A stretch of 7,648 nucleotides of DNA from Proteobacteria bacterium UBA4656 (GCA_002405525.1 DHLY01000128.1:1510-9157); one strand, 5' to 3'. Shown: positions 1 through 6,213, counted from the first letter of the stretch. Numbers and translations: made by a program. Notes: a model not told the origin generated them from the letters alone.

Positions 1-1
1 G

Positions 2-1012
2 GCCATCAAGGTCGCGATCAACGGTTACGGCCGCATCGGCCGCAACATCCTGCGTGCGCTGTACGAATCCAACCGCACCGACGAGATCTCCATCGTGGCG
101 GTCAACGACCTGGGCGACGCCGAGACCAACGCCCACCTCACGCGCCACGACACCGCGCACGGCCGGTTCCCGTTCGAGGTCGGGGTCGACGGCGGCGACC
201 TCGTGGTCGAGGGCGACCGGATCAAGGTGTTCGCCGAGCGCGACCCGGCCAGGCTGCCGTGGGGCGCTCACGGGGTGGACGTGGTGCTCGAGTGCACCGG
301 CCTGTTCACCGGCAAGGCCAAGGCCGGCGCCCATCTCGCCGGCGGAGCGAAGAAGGTCATCATCTCGTCGCCCGGCGACAAGGACGTCGACGCCACCGTG
401 GTCTACGGCGTCAACCACGGCACGCTCAAGGCCGCCGACCAGGTGATTTCCAACGCGTCCTGCACCACGAACTGCCTCGCCCCGCTGGCCAAGGTGCTGC
501 ACGAGAAGATCGGCATCGTGCATGGGCTGATGACCACCATCCACGCGTACACCAACGACCAGGTCCTCACCGATGTCTTCCACAAGGACCTGCGGCGCGC
601 GCGCAGTGCGACCATGAGCCAGATCCCGACCAAGACCGGCGCCGCGGCGGCGGTGGGCCTGGTGCTGCCGGAACTCAACGGCAAGCTCGACGGCTTCGCG
701 ATGCGCGTGCCGACGATCAACGTGTCGGTCGTGGACCTGGTGTTCAAGGCCGCGCGGCCGACCACCAAGGAGGAAATCGACGCCGCGGTGAAGGCAGCCA
801 GCGAGGGCGAATTGAAGGGCATCCTCGGCATCAACGCAGCGCCGCTGGTGTCGATCGACTTCAACCACGACCCGCGGTCGTCGATCTACGACGCCACCCT
901 GACCCGCGTGATGGAAGGCGACTTGGTCAAGGTGCTGTCCTGGTACGACAACGAGTGGGGCTTCAGCAACCGCATGCTGGACACCACCGTGGCGCTGATG
1001 GCGGCGCGCTGA
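2..1012 (+). CDS. gap: Type I glyceraldehyde-3-phosphate dehydrogenase (5' end cut by window by one codon)
   Basis: Glycolytic and gluconeogenic cytosolic enzyme that converts glyceraldehyde-3-phosphate, NAD+ and phosphate to 1,3-bisphosphoglycerate. The frame is open from base 2 with [15 protein letters not shown], the N-terminal Rossmann dinucleotide-binding motif. Base 1 is G, consistent with the last base of an ATG just outside, which gives a protein of about 337 residues, the usual length. The catalytic Cys lies in SNASCTTNC (about residue 155) and the catalytic His in [10 protein letters not shown] (about residue 182). The S-loop [18 protein letters not shown] and the C-terminal [13 protein letters not shown] are intact. 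The N-D pair after the second strand (VAVNDL) fits NAD preference. It is the only + strand gene and converges with the downstream - strand operon. Erythrose-4-phosphate dehydrogenase (Epd) is a paralogue, but the sequence reads as a standard GapA-type protein. The promoter and RBS lie outside the window. Confidence 0.96.
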   Translation, partial: AIKVAINGYGRIGRNILRALYESNRTDEISIVAVNDLGDAETNAHLTRHDTAHGRFPFEVGVDGGDLVVEGDRIKVFAERDPARLPWGAHGVDVVLECTGLFTGKAKAGAHLAGGAKKVIISSPGDKDVDATVVYGVNHGTLKAADQVISNASCTTNCLAPLAKVLHEKIGIVHGLMTTIHAYTNDQVLTDVFHKDLRRARSATMSQIPTKTGAAAAVGLVLPELNGKLDGFAMRVPTINVSVVDLVFKAARPTTKEEIDAAVKAASEGELKGILGINAAPLVSIDFNHDPRSSIYDATLTRVMEGDLVKVLSWYDNEWGFSNRMLDTTVALMAAR

Positions 1013-1022
1013 GCAGCCCGCT

Positions 1023-1050
1023 GCGCCGGGATGCGTGCGCATCCCGGCGC
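1023..1050 (+). terminator. Perfect 12-bp hairpin after gap, candidate terminator
   Basis: Ten bases after the gap stop codon, GCGCCGGGATGC (1023-1034) is followed by a GTGC loop and its exact reverse complement GCATCCCGGCGC (1039-1050). The stem is long and GC-rich and sits where a terminator for gap is expected. What follows (GCTACCGTCCTGT) is not a U-tract, so this is not a textbook intrinsic terminator. It may still stop transcription, protect the 3' end of the mRNA, or be another palindromic repeat. Because the stem is symmetric it could also act on transcripts arriving from the opposite strand. Confidence 0.55.
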
Positions 1051-1060
1051 GCTACCGTCC

Positions 1061-1086
1061 TGTAGGCGGGAGCGCAGCTCGCGATC
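1061..1086 (+). repeat. REP-like palindromic element, copy A (diverged)
   Basis: A 26-nt element that aligns without gaps to copy C (19 of 26 identical), beginning TGTAGG and ending CTCGCGATC. The internal palindrome is reduced to a 4-bp stem, GAGC (1070-1073) and GCTC (1077-1080), around a GCA loop, so it is the most degenerate of the three copies. It forms the head of the 72-nt direct repeat 1061-1132. REP-like elements of this type are common between genes in Xanthomonadales and Pseudomonas. Confidence 0.6.
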
Positions 1087-1132
1087 CTCCTCATCGACCT
1101 TGCCGCACCCAGGGTCGTCCCGTCGGCGCATG
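1061..1132 (+). repeat. 72-nt direct repeat unit, first copy
   Basis: Positions 1061-1132 align without gaps to 1256-1327 at an offset of exactly 195 nt, with about 51 of 72 positions identical by eye. The ends are better conserved than the middle: 19/26 in the REP-like head, about 6/14 in the linker, and 26/32 in the tail, which shares the core CCGCACCCA and CCCGTCGGC. The unit is therefore larger than a simple REP hairpin and has a conserved tail of its own. Confidence 0.6.
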
Positions 1133-1151
1133 TGGCGACCTTCGATGCCGC

Positions 1152-1177
1152 GGTCGCGAGCGTTGCTCGCTCCCACA
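1152..1177 (-). repeat. REP-like palindromic element, copy B (inverted)
   Basis: Read on the - strand this 26-mer starts TGTGGGAGCGAGC and ends CTCGCGACC, and matches copy C at 23 of 26 positions. It contains a perfect 6-bp stem with a 3-nt loop, GCGAGC (1156-1161), GTT, GCTCGC (1165-1170). It faces copy A, so A and B form an inverted pair about 117 nt across, the arrangement seen in BIME-type paired REPs. Confidence 0.75.
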
Positions 1178-1255
1178 AGCGTCAGGCTCCGACCAAGGTC
1201 GGCCCCCCGCAAAAAGTTGGGCTCGCCCCAGTGACAAGCCGCCGCGCGAACGGCC

Positions 1256-1281
1256 TGCAGGAGCGAGCATCGCTCGCGACC
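1256..1281 (+). repeat. REP-like palindromic element, copy C
   Basis: A 26-nt element starting TGCAGGAGCGAGC and ending CTCGCGACC, with a 6-bp stem GCGAGC (1263-1268), loop ATC, GCTCGC (1272-1277). It is nearly identical to inverted copy B and is the head of the second 72-nt repeat unit. Confidence 0.75.
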
Positions 1282-1327
1282 GCCCCCTCCACGCTTTCCG
1301 CACCCACGGTCACCCCGTCGGCACAAG
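1256..1327 (+). repeat. 72-nt direct repeat unit, second copy
   Basis: Second copy of the unit at 1061-1132, in the same orientation and alignable without gaps. It consists of REP-like copy C, a poorly conserved 14-nt linker, and a 32-nt tail (1296-1327) that matches 1101-1132 at 26 of 32 positions. It ends just before the 3' end of the - strand membrane protein gene. Together with the hairpin at 1023-1050 these units explain most of the 330-nt gene-free stretch 1013-1342. About 1178-1255 remains without any recognisable feature. Confidence 0.6.
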
Positions 1328-1342
1328 CGCCGCGAAAGGCGC

Positions 1343-1981
1343 TCAGCGCATCCCGGAGCGCCCGAAGCCCAGGTGCATGCGGCCGGGCACCCAGGCCCAG
1401 CGGGCCCAGGCCATGATGGCGAAATAGAGCATCCCGAAGGCCAGCACGCGCTGCGGTTCCTCCACCCACAGGCCGCTGCCCGGGATCGCGGCCGCGCTGC
1501 GCACGGCGTCGTCGATGCCGAGCTGCGGCACCGGGGCGAGACTGGTCAGGAACACGCCGCCCACGTAGGCGGCCAGCGAAGTCGCCATCAGATAGCCCTG
1601 GCGCGAGCGCTCGTGGGCGCCGGGCACGGGCGCGAACAGCACCAGCGCGAACTTGCCGAGCAGCAGCCAGCCGAACACCGCCAGCGGCCACCATTCGCCG
1701 AAGGCGAGCGAGAACGCGCCGGCGAACAGCAGGTACAGCAGGCCGAAGCCCGTGATCACCCCGACCTTGGTCGCGCGCGACTTGCCCGGGTCGACCACGG
1801 TCATGCCGATGAAGCCGCTGGAGTGCACGACCAGGAACTCCAGCAGCATCACGATCATCAGCGACTTGACCCAGCCCGCGCCGACGCTGAGCGGCAACAT
1901 CCACACCCAGGCGAAGGCCATGGCATTCGCCGCGTCGGGCAGGGCCGAGACCGCACGACCGATCGGGTGGTTGCCGGTCAC
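1343..1981 (-). CDS. Polytopic membrane protein of unknown function, coupled to sua5
   Basis: A 212-residue protein I do not recognise. Hydrophobic stretches suggest about six membrane segments, near residues 19-37, 38-60, 72-93, 97-117, 131-148 and 178-196. Tryptophans are frequent (AWVWMLP, GEWWPL, AWARWAWVPG), and a His-Ser-Ser motif (VVHSSGFIG) lies near residue 53. The C-terminal tail is basic and short. The start chosen is GTG at 1981-1979, which overlaps the Sua5 stop codon as GTGA (4 nt) and so predicts translational coupling. The frame stays open further upstream, but that part is the shadow of sua5 in another frame. An ATG at residue 21 is an alternative start but would cut into the first membrane segment. 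The function is open, and the neighbour does not define it because Sua5 is a cytosolic tRNA enzyme. Confidence 0.8.
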   Translation of the reverse strand: MTGNHPIGRAVSALPDAANAMAFAWVWMLPLSVGAGWVKSLMIVMLLEFLVVHSSGFIGMTVVDPGKSRATKVGVITGFGLLYLLFAGAFSLAFGEWWPLAVFGWLLLGKFALVLFAPVPGAHERSRQGYLMATSLAAYVGGVFLTSLAPVPQLGIDDAVRSAAAIPGSGLWVEEPQRVLAFGMLYFAIMAWARWAWVPGRMHLGFGRSGMR

Positions 1982-2973
1982 GGCGCGTCGTCTTCCATCC
2001 CGCCGTTCGCCGCGGTCGCGCGGCGCAGGCGGTCGCGCACCGCGGCCCATGCCTCGCCCTCCGGCGGCGCCTGCACCAGGATGCGGTCCGCGCCCTCGGT
2101 GTCCATCGCGCGCAGCGCGGCGTACAGGTGCCGCGCATACTCGGTCGGCTGGGCCGGCAGCCCGAGGCCCTGCGCGTCGGTCGGCAACGGCCCGAGCGCG
2201 ATCACGCGCACCACCTCGCCCTGGCGCGCCAGTGCCGCGCATCGCGCGGCAAGCGACTCCGGCGCCACCAGTTCCGCCGGCGTGCGCGGTGCGTAGTGGC
2301 TGTCGTGGCTGCCCGACACGCGCGGGCTCGCCGCCACCGCGCCGGCCTCGAGGCGGATGCCCAGCGCGCCTTCCAACTGGTCGACGCCGATCCGGCCCGG
2401 GCGCAGCACGCGCGGCGCACCGGACGACAGGTCCACGATCGTCGACTCGATGCCGACCGGACACGGCCCGCCGTCGAGCACCACCGGCAGTGCCTCGCCG
2501 AACTCCTCGCGCACGTGCTGCGCGGTGGTCGGGCTGACGTGGCCGAAGCGGTTCGCGCTCGGCGCCGCCAGCCCGCCGCCGAACGCCTTGAGCAGGGCCA
2601 GCGCGACCGGGTGCGCGGGCACGCGCAGGCCCACCGTGTCCTGCCCGCCGGTCACCGCGTCATGCACGCCGCGCGCACGCCGGAGGATCAGGGTCAGCGG
2701 CCCCGGCCAGAAGCGTTGCGCCAGCGCGCGCGCCGCGGGCGGGATGTCGCGCGCCCAGGCGTCGATCTGCGCCGCCTCGCCGAGGTGCACGATCAGCGGA
2801 TGGTCCGCCGGCCGGCCCTTGAGCGCGAAGATGCGCCGCACGGCCTCCGGATTCGCCGCATCGGCCGCCAGCCCGTACACCGTCTCGGTCGGCAGGCCGA
2901 CCAGCTCGCCGCGGCGCAGCGCCTCGACGGCCTCGACGAGTTGCGGCGGGGCGAGGGGGGACTTCGGGTGCAT
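1978..2973 (-). CDS. sua5: L-threonylcarbamoyladenylate synthase, Sua5 two-domain form
   Basis: Makes threonylcarbamoyl-AMP from threonine, bicarbonate and ATP, the first step of tRNA t6A37 modification at ANN-decoding tRNAs; the moiety is then transferred by TsaD with TsaB and TsaE. The N-terminal YrdC-like domain (about residues 10-205) shows LPTETVYGLAADA (27-39), the nucleotide-binding KGRPADHPL (52-60), FWPGPLTLIL (88-97) and PSANRFGHVSPT (138-149). The linker motif SGSHDSHYAPRTP (220-232) leads to a C-terminal Sua5 domain, giving 331 residues. This is the long Sua5/YwlC type, rather than the roughly 190-residue TsaC of E. coli. The ATG start follows 33 nt after the arsS stop and has no Shine-Dalgarno sequence; a TACAAT hexamer ends 6 nt before it. 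The gene may be read with the ars-like operon, from its own promoter, or both. Confidence 0.95.
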   Translation of the reverse strand: MHPKSPLAPPQLVEAVEALRRGELVGLPTETVYGLAADAANPEAVRRIFALKGRPADHPLIVHLGEAAQIDAWARDIPPAARALAQRFWPGPLTLILRRARGVHDAVTGGQDTVGLRVPAHPVALALLKAFGGGLAAPSANRFGHVSPTTAQHVREEFGEALPVVLDGGPCPVGIESTIVDLSSGAPRVLRPGRIGVDQLEGALGIRLEAGAVAASPRVSGSHDSHYAPRTPAELVAPESLAARCAALARQGEVVRVIALGPLPTDAQGLGLPAQPTEYARHLYAALRAMDTEGADRILVQAPPEGEAWAAVRDRLRRATAANGGMEDDAP

Positions 2974-2979
2974 CGGCGG

Positions 2980-2985
2980 ATTGTA
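2980..2985 (-). promoter_or_regulatory. Possible -10 element giving a leaderless sua5 transcript
   Basis: On the - strand the hexamer TACAAT (5 of 6 matches to TATAAT) ends six bases before the sua5 ATG (TACAAT-CCGCCG-ATG). Transcription would then start at or beside the A of the start codon. It is a rare AT-rich hexamer in a very GC-rich gap and goes with the absence of a Shine-Dalgarno sequence. No TTGACA-like -35 element is visible, so the call rests on the hexamer and its position only. Confidence 0.35.
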
Positions 2986-3006
2986 GGGCGCCGCCCGCGC
3001 CGCGGC

Positions 3007-3966
3007 TCAGCCCAGCGCCCCGCCGCAGCTCGAGCCCTGGCCGGCGGTGCAGCCGTAGCAGTGGCCGCTGGTGCGGACCGGTCGGCCCGCCAGCGGGCCA
3101 TCCAGCAGGTCGCGCAGGTGCGGGCGCTGCGGATCGCCGGCCAGCGGCAGGCCGAGCATCTGGTTGAAGTCGCAGTCGTAGGCGTGGCCCTGCCAGTCGA
3201 TGCTGAGCAGGTCGCGGCACATCACGTGCTCGAGGTTGTCGTCGCGGTGGTGGTCGCGCAGCAGGCCGAGATAAGCGTCGAAGCGGCCCTTCGACTGCAG
3301 CCACGAGCCGAAGCGCTGCACCGGCATGTTGGCCAGCGTGTACAGGCGATTGAAGACGATGCCGTGTTCATCGGCGAGGCGGCGCTTGTAGTCGGCCTCG
3401 AGTTTCTCCTGCGATCCGGGCAGGAAGTCGCCGCCGGGGTTGTAGACCAGGTTCAGCACCAGGCCGCTGCCGTCGACGCCGTAGCCGAGCGCGTTCAGTG
3501 CGCGCAGCACGCGGATCGAGGATGCGAACACGCCGTCGCCGCGCTGGGTGTCGACATTGGTCTCGGTGTAGCAGGGCAGCGAGGCGATCGCCTCCACGCG
3601 ATGCGCGGCGAGGAATTCGGGCACCCAGCCGAAGCCGGGGTGCTCGGCCACCGTGGGGTTGAAGCGGTCCATCACGTGCAGTCCCGCCGCGCGCGCCGAT
3701 GCCACCAGCCAGCGGAAGTGCGGGTTCATCTCCGGCGAGCCGCCGGTGAGGTCCAGGGTGCGGATGCCGTGGCGACGCGCGAACGCCAGCGCGAGTTCCA
3801 TCGTGTCGCGATCCATCAGCTCCTTGCGCGTGGGGCCGGCATTCACGTGGCAGTGGATGCAGGCGATGTTGCACAGGTAGCCGAGGTTCAACTGCAGCGT
3901 GGTCGGCGCGCGGCGCGCGATCGGCGGGAAGGGGATGGCCTCCAGCAGGGGCAGGCTGTCGCGCAT
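3007..3966 (-). CDS. arsS: Radical SAM/Cys-rich protein of the arsenosugar biosynthesis ArsS family
   Basis: Radical S-adenosylmethionine enzyme. The ArsS family is linked to adding the 5'-deoxyadenosyl group to dimethylated arsenic on the way to arsenosugars. The 319-residue protein carries the radical SAM cluster motif CNIACIHC (Cys32, Cys36, Cys39) after QLNLGYL, and the SAM-binding LDLTGGSPEMNP (71-82). A family-typical stretch SLPCYTETNVDTQRGDGVF (129-147) and LVLNLVYNPGGDFLPG (169-184) follow, and MCRDLLSIDWQGHAYDCDFNQMLG begins at 249. The C-terminal Cys-rich tail is SGHCYGCTAGQGSSCGGALG (300-319), with Cys303, Cys306 and Cys314. Some members are selenoproteins; in this one all conserved sites seen are Cys and no in-frame UGA interrupts the frame. 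The ATG is 5 nt after the stop of the desaturase gene. The family assignment is from memory of motifs; the product is inferred. Confidence 0.9.
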   Translation of the reverse strand: MRDSLPLLEAIPFPPIARRAPTTLQLNLGYLCNIACIHCHVNAGPTRKELMDRDTMELALAFARRHGIRTLDLTGGSPEMNPHFRWLVASARAAGLHVMDRFNPTVAEHPGFGWVPEFLAAHRVEAIASLPCYTETNVDTQRGDGVFASSIRVLRALNALGYGVDGSGLVLNLVYNPGGDFLPGSQEKLEADYKRRLADEHGIVFNRLYTLANMPVQRFGSWLQSKGRFDAYLGLLRDHHRDDNLEHVMCRDLLSIDWQGHAYDCDFNQMLGLPLAGDPQRPHLRDLLDGPLAGRPVRTSGHCYGCTAGQGSSCGGALG

Positions 3967-3971
3967 TCGAT

Positions 3972-4802
3972 TCAGGCCTCGGTGGCGCGGCCGGTCGCCG
4001 GCGGGTCTCGGAACGGATTGAGCAGCAGGGCCGGCAGGGTCTGGTCGGCCGGCGCGCGGAACTCGTGCAGGCCGATCGCCATGCCGGCGTGGCCGTCACG
4101 CGGCGCGTCGACGTAGGAGCCGAACAGCCGGTCCCACAGCGAGAGGTGGAACGAGAAATTGCTGTCGGTCTCGGCGCGGTGCACCGAGTGGTGGATGCGG
4201 TGCATGTACGGCGTGACCACCAGCCATCGCAGTGTGCGCTCGAGGCGTGGCGGCAGGCGCAGGTCGGCATGCGTGAACAGCGATCCCGCCGACAGCGCGA
4301 CCTCGAACAGCAGCACCGCCATCGGCGGCGCGCCGAGTGCGGCCACCACGGCGAACTTGATCGCCATCGACAGCGCGATCTCCAGCGGGTGGAAGCGCAC
4401 CGCCAGCGTCACGTCGAACGCGGTGTCCGCGTGGTGCACGCGGTGCAGCCGCCACAGCAGCGGGATGCGATGGAACAGCCGGTGCTGCCAGTAGATCGCG
4501 AAGTCCAGCGCGAGGAAGGCCAGCGCGACCGCGATCCAGCCGTCGATGCCGAGCCACGGCAGCAGGCCGATGTCGCGTGCCGCGAGGCCGGCGGCGAAAG
4601 CCACCGCGAGGACCGGGAACACGACGCGCAGCAGCACGGTGTCGATCGCCATCAGGGCGAGGTTGGTCGCCTGCCGCCACGCCAGGCGCGCGTCGCCGCG
4701 CAGCGGCCAGGCGCGCTCGGTGATCGCGAGCAGCGCAAACAGGCCCGCGAACACCGACAGGCGCAGCGGGTTTTCCAGCGCGAGCACGGCTTCGGGGGTC
4801 AT
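3972..4802 (-). CDS. Sterol desaturase/fatty acid hydroxylase superfamily membrane protein
   Basis: Integral membrane diiron oxygenase family that hydroxylates or desaturates lipids. The 276-residue protein has hydrophobic segments near 13-27, 47-73, 85-104 and 147-175 and the full set of histidine clusters: HRLFH (His107, His111), HRVHH (His120, His123, His124) and HRIHH (His201, His204, His205). These would bind two iron atoms on the cytoplasmic side. The ATG at 4802-4800 overlaps the stop of the upstream transferase as ATGA. The frame is open beyond this, but upstream extension would run deep into that gene, so this start is preferred. Its substrate cannot be told from sequence. Placed between a transferase and arsS, it could act on a lipid carrier or lipid part of the pathway product. 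Alternatives are a hopanoid, carotenoid or ether-lipid enzyme that merely shares the operon. Confidence 0.9.
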   Translation of the reverse strand: MTPEAVLALENPLRLSVFAGLFALLAITERAWPLRGDARLAWRQATNLALMAIDTVLLRVVFPVLAVAFAAGLAARDIGLLPWLGIDGWIAVALAFLALDFAIYWQHRLFHRIPLLWRLHRVHHADTAFDVTLAVRFHPLEIALSMAIKFAVVAALGAPPMAVLLFEVALSAGSLFTHADLRLPPRLERTLRWLVVTPYMHRIHHSVHRAETDSNFSFHLSLWDRLFGSYVDAPRDGHAGMAIGLHEFRAPADQTLPALLLNPFRDPPATGRATEA

Positions 4803-5488
4803 GCGCCGAGGATAGCGTCGGCGACCTGGGCGTCCATCCATGCGCGCAGCGCCGACTGCGCGGGCAAGGGCGCCGGCAGGGTGGTGAGCGCTGCATGGCA
4901 GGCGGCGAGGTCGCCCGCGGTGTCGACGTCCGAGAGGACCAGCAGTTCGAGCCATGCGCCCCAGTCACCCGGTGCGGCGCGGAAGCGATCTGCGGTATCC
5001 GGCACGCTGTACGGGATGCTTTCCCACAGGCCGAGCGGATGCGCCCGGTTGCTGCCGAACAACCAGAAGCCGCCGTCGGCGGCGCGACCCATCACGCTGC
5101 GTGGCTGGGGCTCGTCGAGCCAGACCAGCGCCTCGCGCAGCACCGCGGGATCGATCTGCGGTGCGTCGGCGCCGAGCAGGATGCCCGCGCCGTGGCGCTC
5201 CACCAGGGCCCGGTGCACGGCGTGCATGCGCGCGCCCAGCCCGCCTTCGCCTTGCCCCAGCACCGGCAGGCCGTCCCAGCGCGGGTCGGCCAGCGCATCG
5301 GCTTCGGCCACCGCCCAGTAGGCGCTGGCTGCGTTCGCGCGGCAGGCCTCGCGCACGACGGCGGCCACGGCCTCGGCCGCCTGCGCGTGCCACTGCTCGG
5401 CGAAGGCGCGCCCCACCGTGGCGGCAAGCCGGGTCTTGATCGGCGAATGCCCCGGCGTCTTGACGAAGATGGCGATCGCGGGCTTCAT
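4799..5488 (-). CDS. CofC/DUF2064-like transferase (rSAM/selenodomain-associated transferase 1)
   Basis: A 229-residue cytosolic protein with a GT-A/nucleotidyltransferase-like fold, related to CofC and MobA-type enzymes. It matches the family named 'transferase 1, rSAM/selenodomain-associated' (TIGR04282, DUF2064). Visible motifs are FVKTPGHSPIKTRLA (8-22), which corresponds to the nucleotide-binding start, GQGEGGLGARM (78-88), LLGADAPQIDP (104-114) with the likely metal-binding Asp108, and ADGGFWLFG (137-145). It overlaps both neighbours by 4 nt (ATGA at 5485-5488 and 4799-4802), so its translation is probably coupled to the GT2-like protein and the desaturase. The likely role is activation of, or transfer to, a phosphorylated or sugar intermediate made with ArsS. 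The actual substrate is unknown. There is no recognisable Shine-Dalgarno sequence before the ATG, as expected for a coupled start. Confidence 0.88.
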   Translation of the reverse strand: MKPAIAIFVKTPGHSPIKTRLAATVGRAFAEQWHAQAAEAVAAVVREACRANAASAYWAVAEADALADPRWDGLPVLGQGEGGLGARMHAVHRALVERHGAGILLGADAPQIDPAVLREALVWLDEPQPRSVMGRAADGGFWLFGSNRAHPLGLWESIPYSVPDTADRFRAAPGDWGAWLELLVLSDVDTAGDLAACHAALTTLPAPLPAQSALRAWMDAQVADAILGA

Positions 5489-6195
5489 GCGTCGCGCCCC
5501 GGCGCGCGCGCGAATCGCCAGGCCTGCATTGCGGTCAGCCCGAGGTGTCGCACGGTGGTGCGCGCCCAGCCGTGCTCGGCGTAGCGGCGCGCGCTGGTGC
5601 GGATGCCGGCGCCGGCCGCGCGCAGCGGCACGCCGGCGCGGCGGGCGCGCCAGACCAGTTCATGGTCTTCGGCCGCATCCAGCGATTCGTCGAACCCTCC
5701 GAGCCGATCGAAGGTCGCGCGCGCCATGAACAGGCCCTGGTCGCCGAACGGCAGGCCCAGCAAGCGCGAGCGGATCCAGGTGCCGACGGTGTTGAGCGCC
5801 GTCGCCGCCGGACCATCGCCGGCGAAACGCAGGTCGAAGTAGCCGAGCGCCCCGGGTTCCCTCGCCAGCGTGCGCTGCAGCGCGGACAGCGCCGACGCCG
5901 GATCGCCGAAGCGGCTGTCGGCGTGCAGGAACCAGAGCACGCCGCCCTGGGTGGCGCGCGCGCCTGCGTTCATCTGCCGCGCGCGGCCGCGCGCGGCCAG
6001 CAGCCACGCGCGATCGGGCGGCAGTCCCTCGGCGGTGTCCAGCGCGCTCTGGTCGGCGTCTTCCGCGTGGCAGGCGACCAGACGCAACTGCGCGCCGGTC
6101 GGCAGCGCAGCGAGCTGTGGGAGCAGCGCCCGCCAGGCGGTGTCGGCGGGTCCGATGGGCACGATCACTGACAGCACGCGGCTCATGGCGGGCAT
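5485..6195 (-). CDS. Family 2 glycosyltransferase (rSAM/selenodomain-associated transferase 2)
   Basis: A 236-residue GT-A glycosyltransferase resembling 'transferase 2, rSAM/selenodomain-associated' (TIGR04283). The N-terminus LSVIVPIGP (8-16) is the nucleotide-sugar-binding strand. GRARQMNAGARAT (70-82) and LWFLHADSRF (87-96) follow, where His-Ala-Asp takes the place of the DXD metal site. GLPFGDQGLFMAR (147-159), RLGGFDESLDAAEDHEL (164-180, acidic catalytic region) and the Trp-Arg after it complete the fold. No membrane segment or signal peptide is evident. Two start codons are possible, ATG at 6195-6193 and ATG at 6186-6184; the second gives MSRVLSVIVP. Neither has a clear Shine-Dalgarno sequence, so the N-terminus is uncertain by three residues. 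The gene lies 18 nt after the DUF547 stop and overlaps the next transferase by 4 nt. Confidence 0.88.
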   Translation of the reverse strand: MPAMSRVLSVIVPIGPADTAWRALLPQLAALPTGAQLRLVACHAEDADQSALDTAEGLPPDRAWLLAARGRARQMNAGARATQGGVLWFLHADSRFGDPASALSALQRTLAREPGALGYFDLRFAGDGPAATALNTVGTWIRSRLLGLPFGDQGLFMARATFDRLGGFDESLDAAEDHELVWRARRAGVPLRAAGAGIRTSARRYAEHGWARTTVRHLGLTAMQAWRFARAPGRDA

Positions 6196-6213
6196 TGTGC
6201 GGCGCGACGATCG

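Noticed and set aside
2..1012. Erythrose-4-phosphate dehydrogenase (epd) as an alternative to gap
   Set aside because: The active-site region, S-loop and C-terminus read as a standard glycolytic GAPDH, and no pyridoxine or pgk/fba context supports Epd within the window.
1326..1343. Hairpin AGCGCC-GCGAAA-GGCGCT at the 3' end of the membrane protein gene
   Set aside because: The stem has only 6 bp, it reaches into the stop codon, and no T-run follows on the - strand, so it is too weak to call as a terminator.
1035..1427. Several overlapping short open frames in the gap-downstream region on both strands
   Set aside because: They run through the REP-like repeats and into the membrane protein gene, show no conserved motif, and are explained by the repeat sequence and high GC content.
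1982..2464. In-frame upstream extension of the membrane protein to 373 codons
   Set aside because: The extra N-terminal part is Arg/Gly/Ala-rich, not hydrophobic, and is the alternative-frame reading of sua5. The GTG overlapping the sua5 stop is the natural start.
3007..3966. Recent horizontal transfer of the arsS cluster as an island
   Set aside because: GC content and third-position bias look the same as in the flanking gap and sua5 genes, and no tRNA, integrase, IS element or attachment repeat is present at its edge in the window.
2128..4116. Long + strand open frame of 662 codons opposite sua5 and arsS
   Set aside because: It is antisense to two well-supported genes, is dominated by Arg, Ala, Gln and His, has no recognisable motif, and is what GC-rich coding DNA produces on its opposite strand.
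4065..5321. Long + strand open frame of 418 codons opposite the desaturase and CofC-like genes
   Set aside because: Same low-complexity Arg/Gln/His/Ala composition, lies fully antisense to genes with clear catalytic motifs, and crosses their junction.
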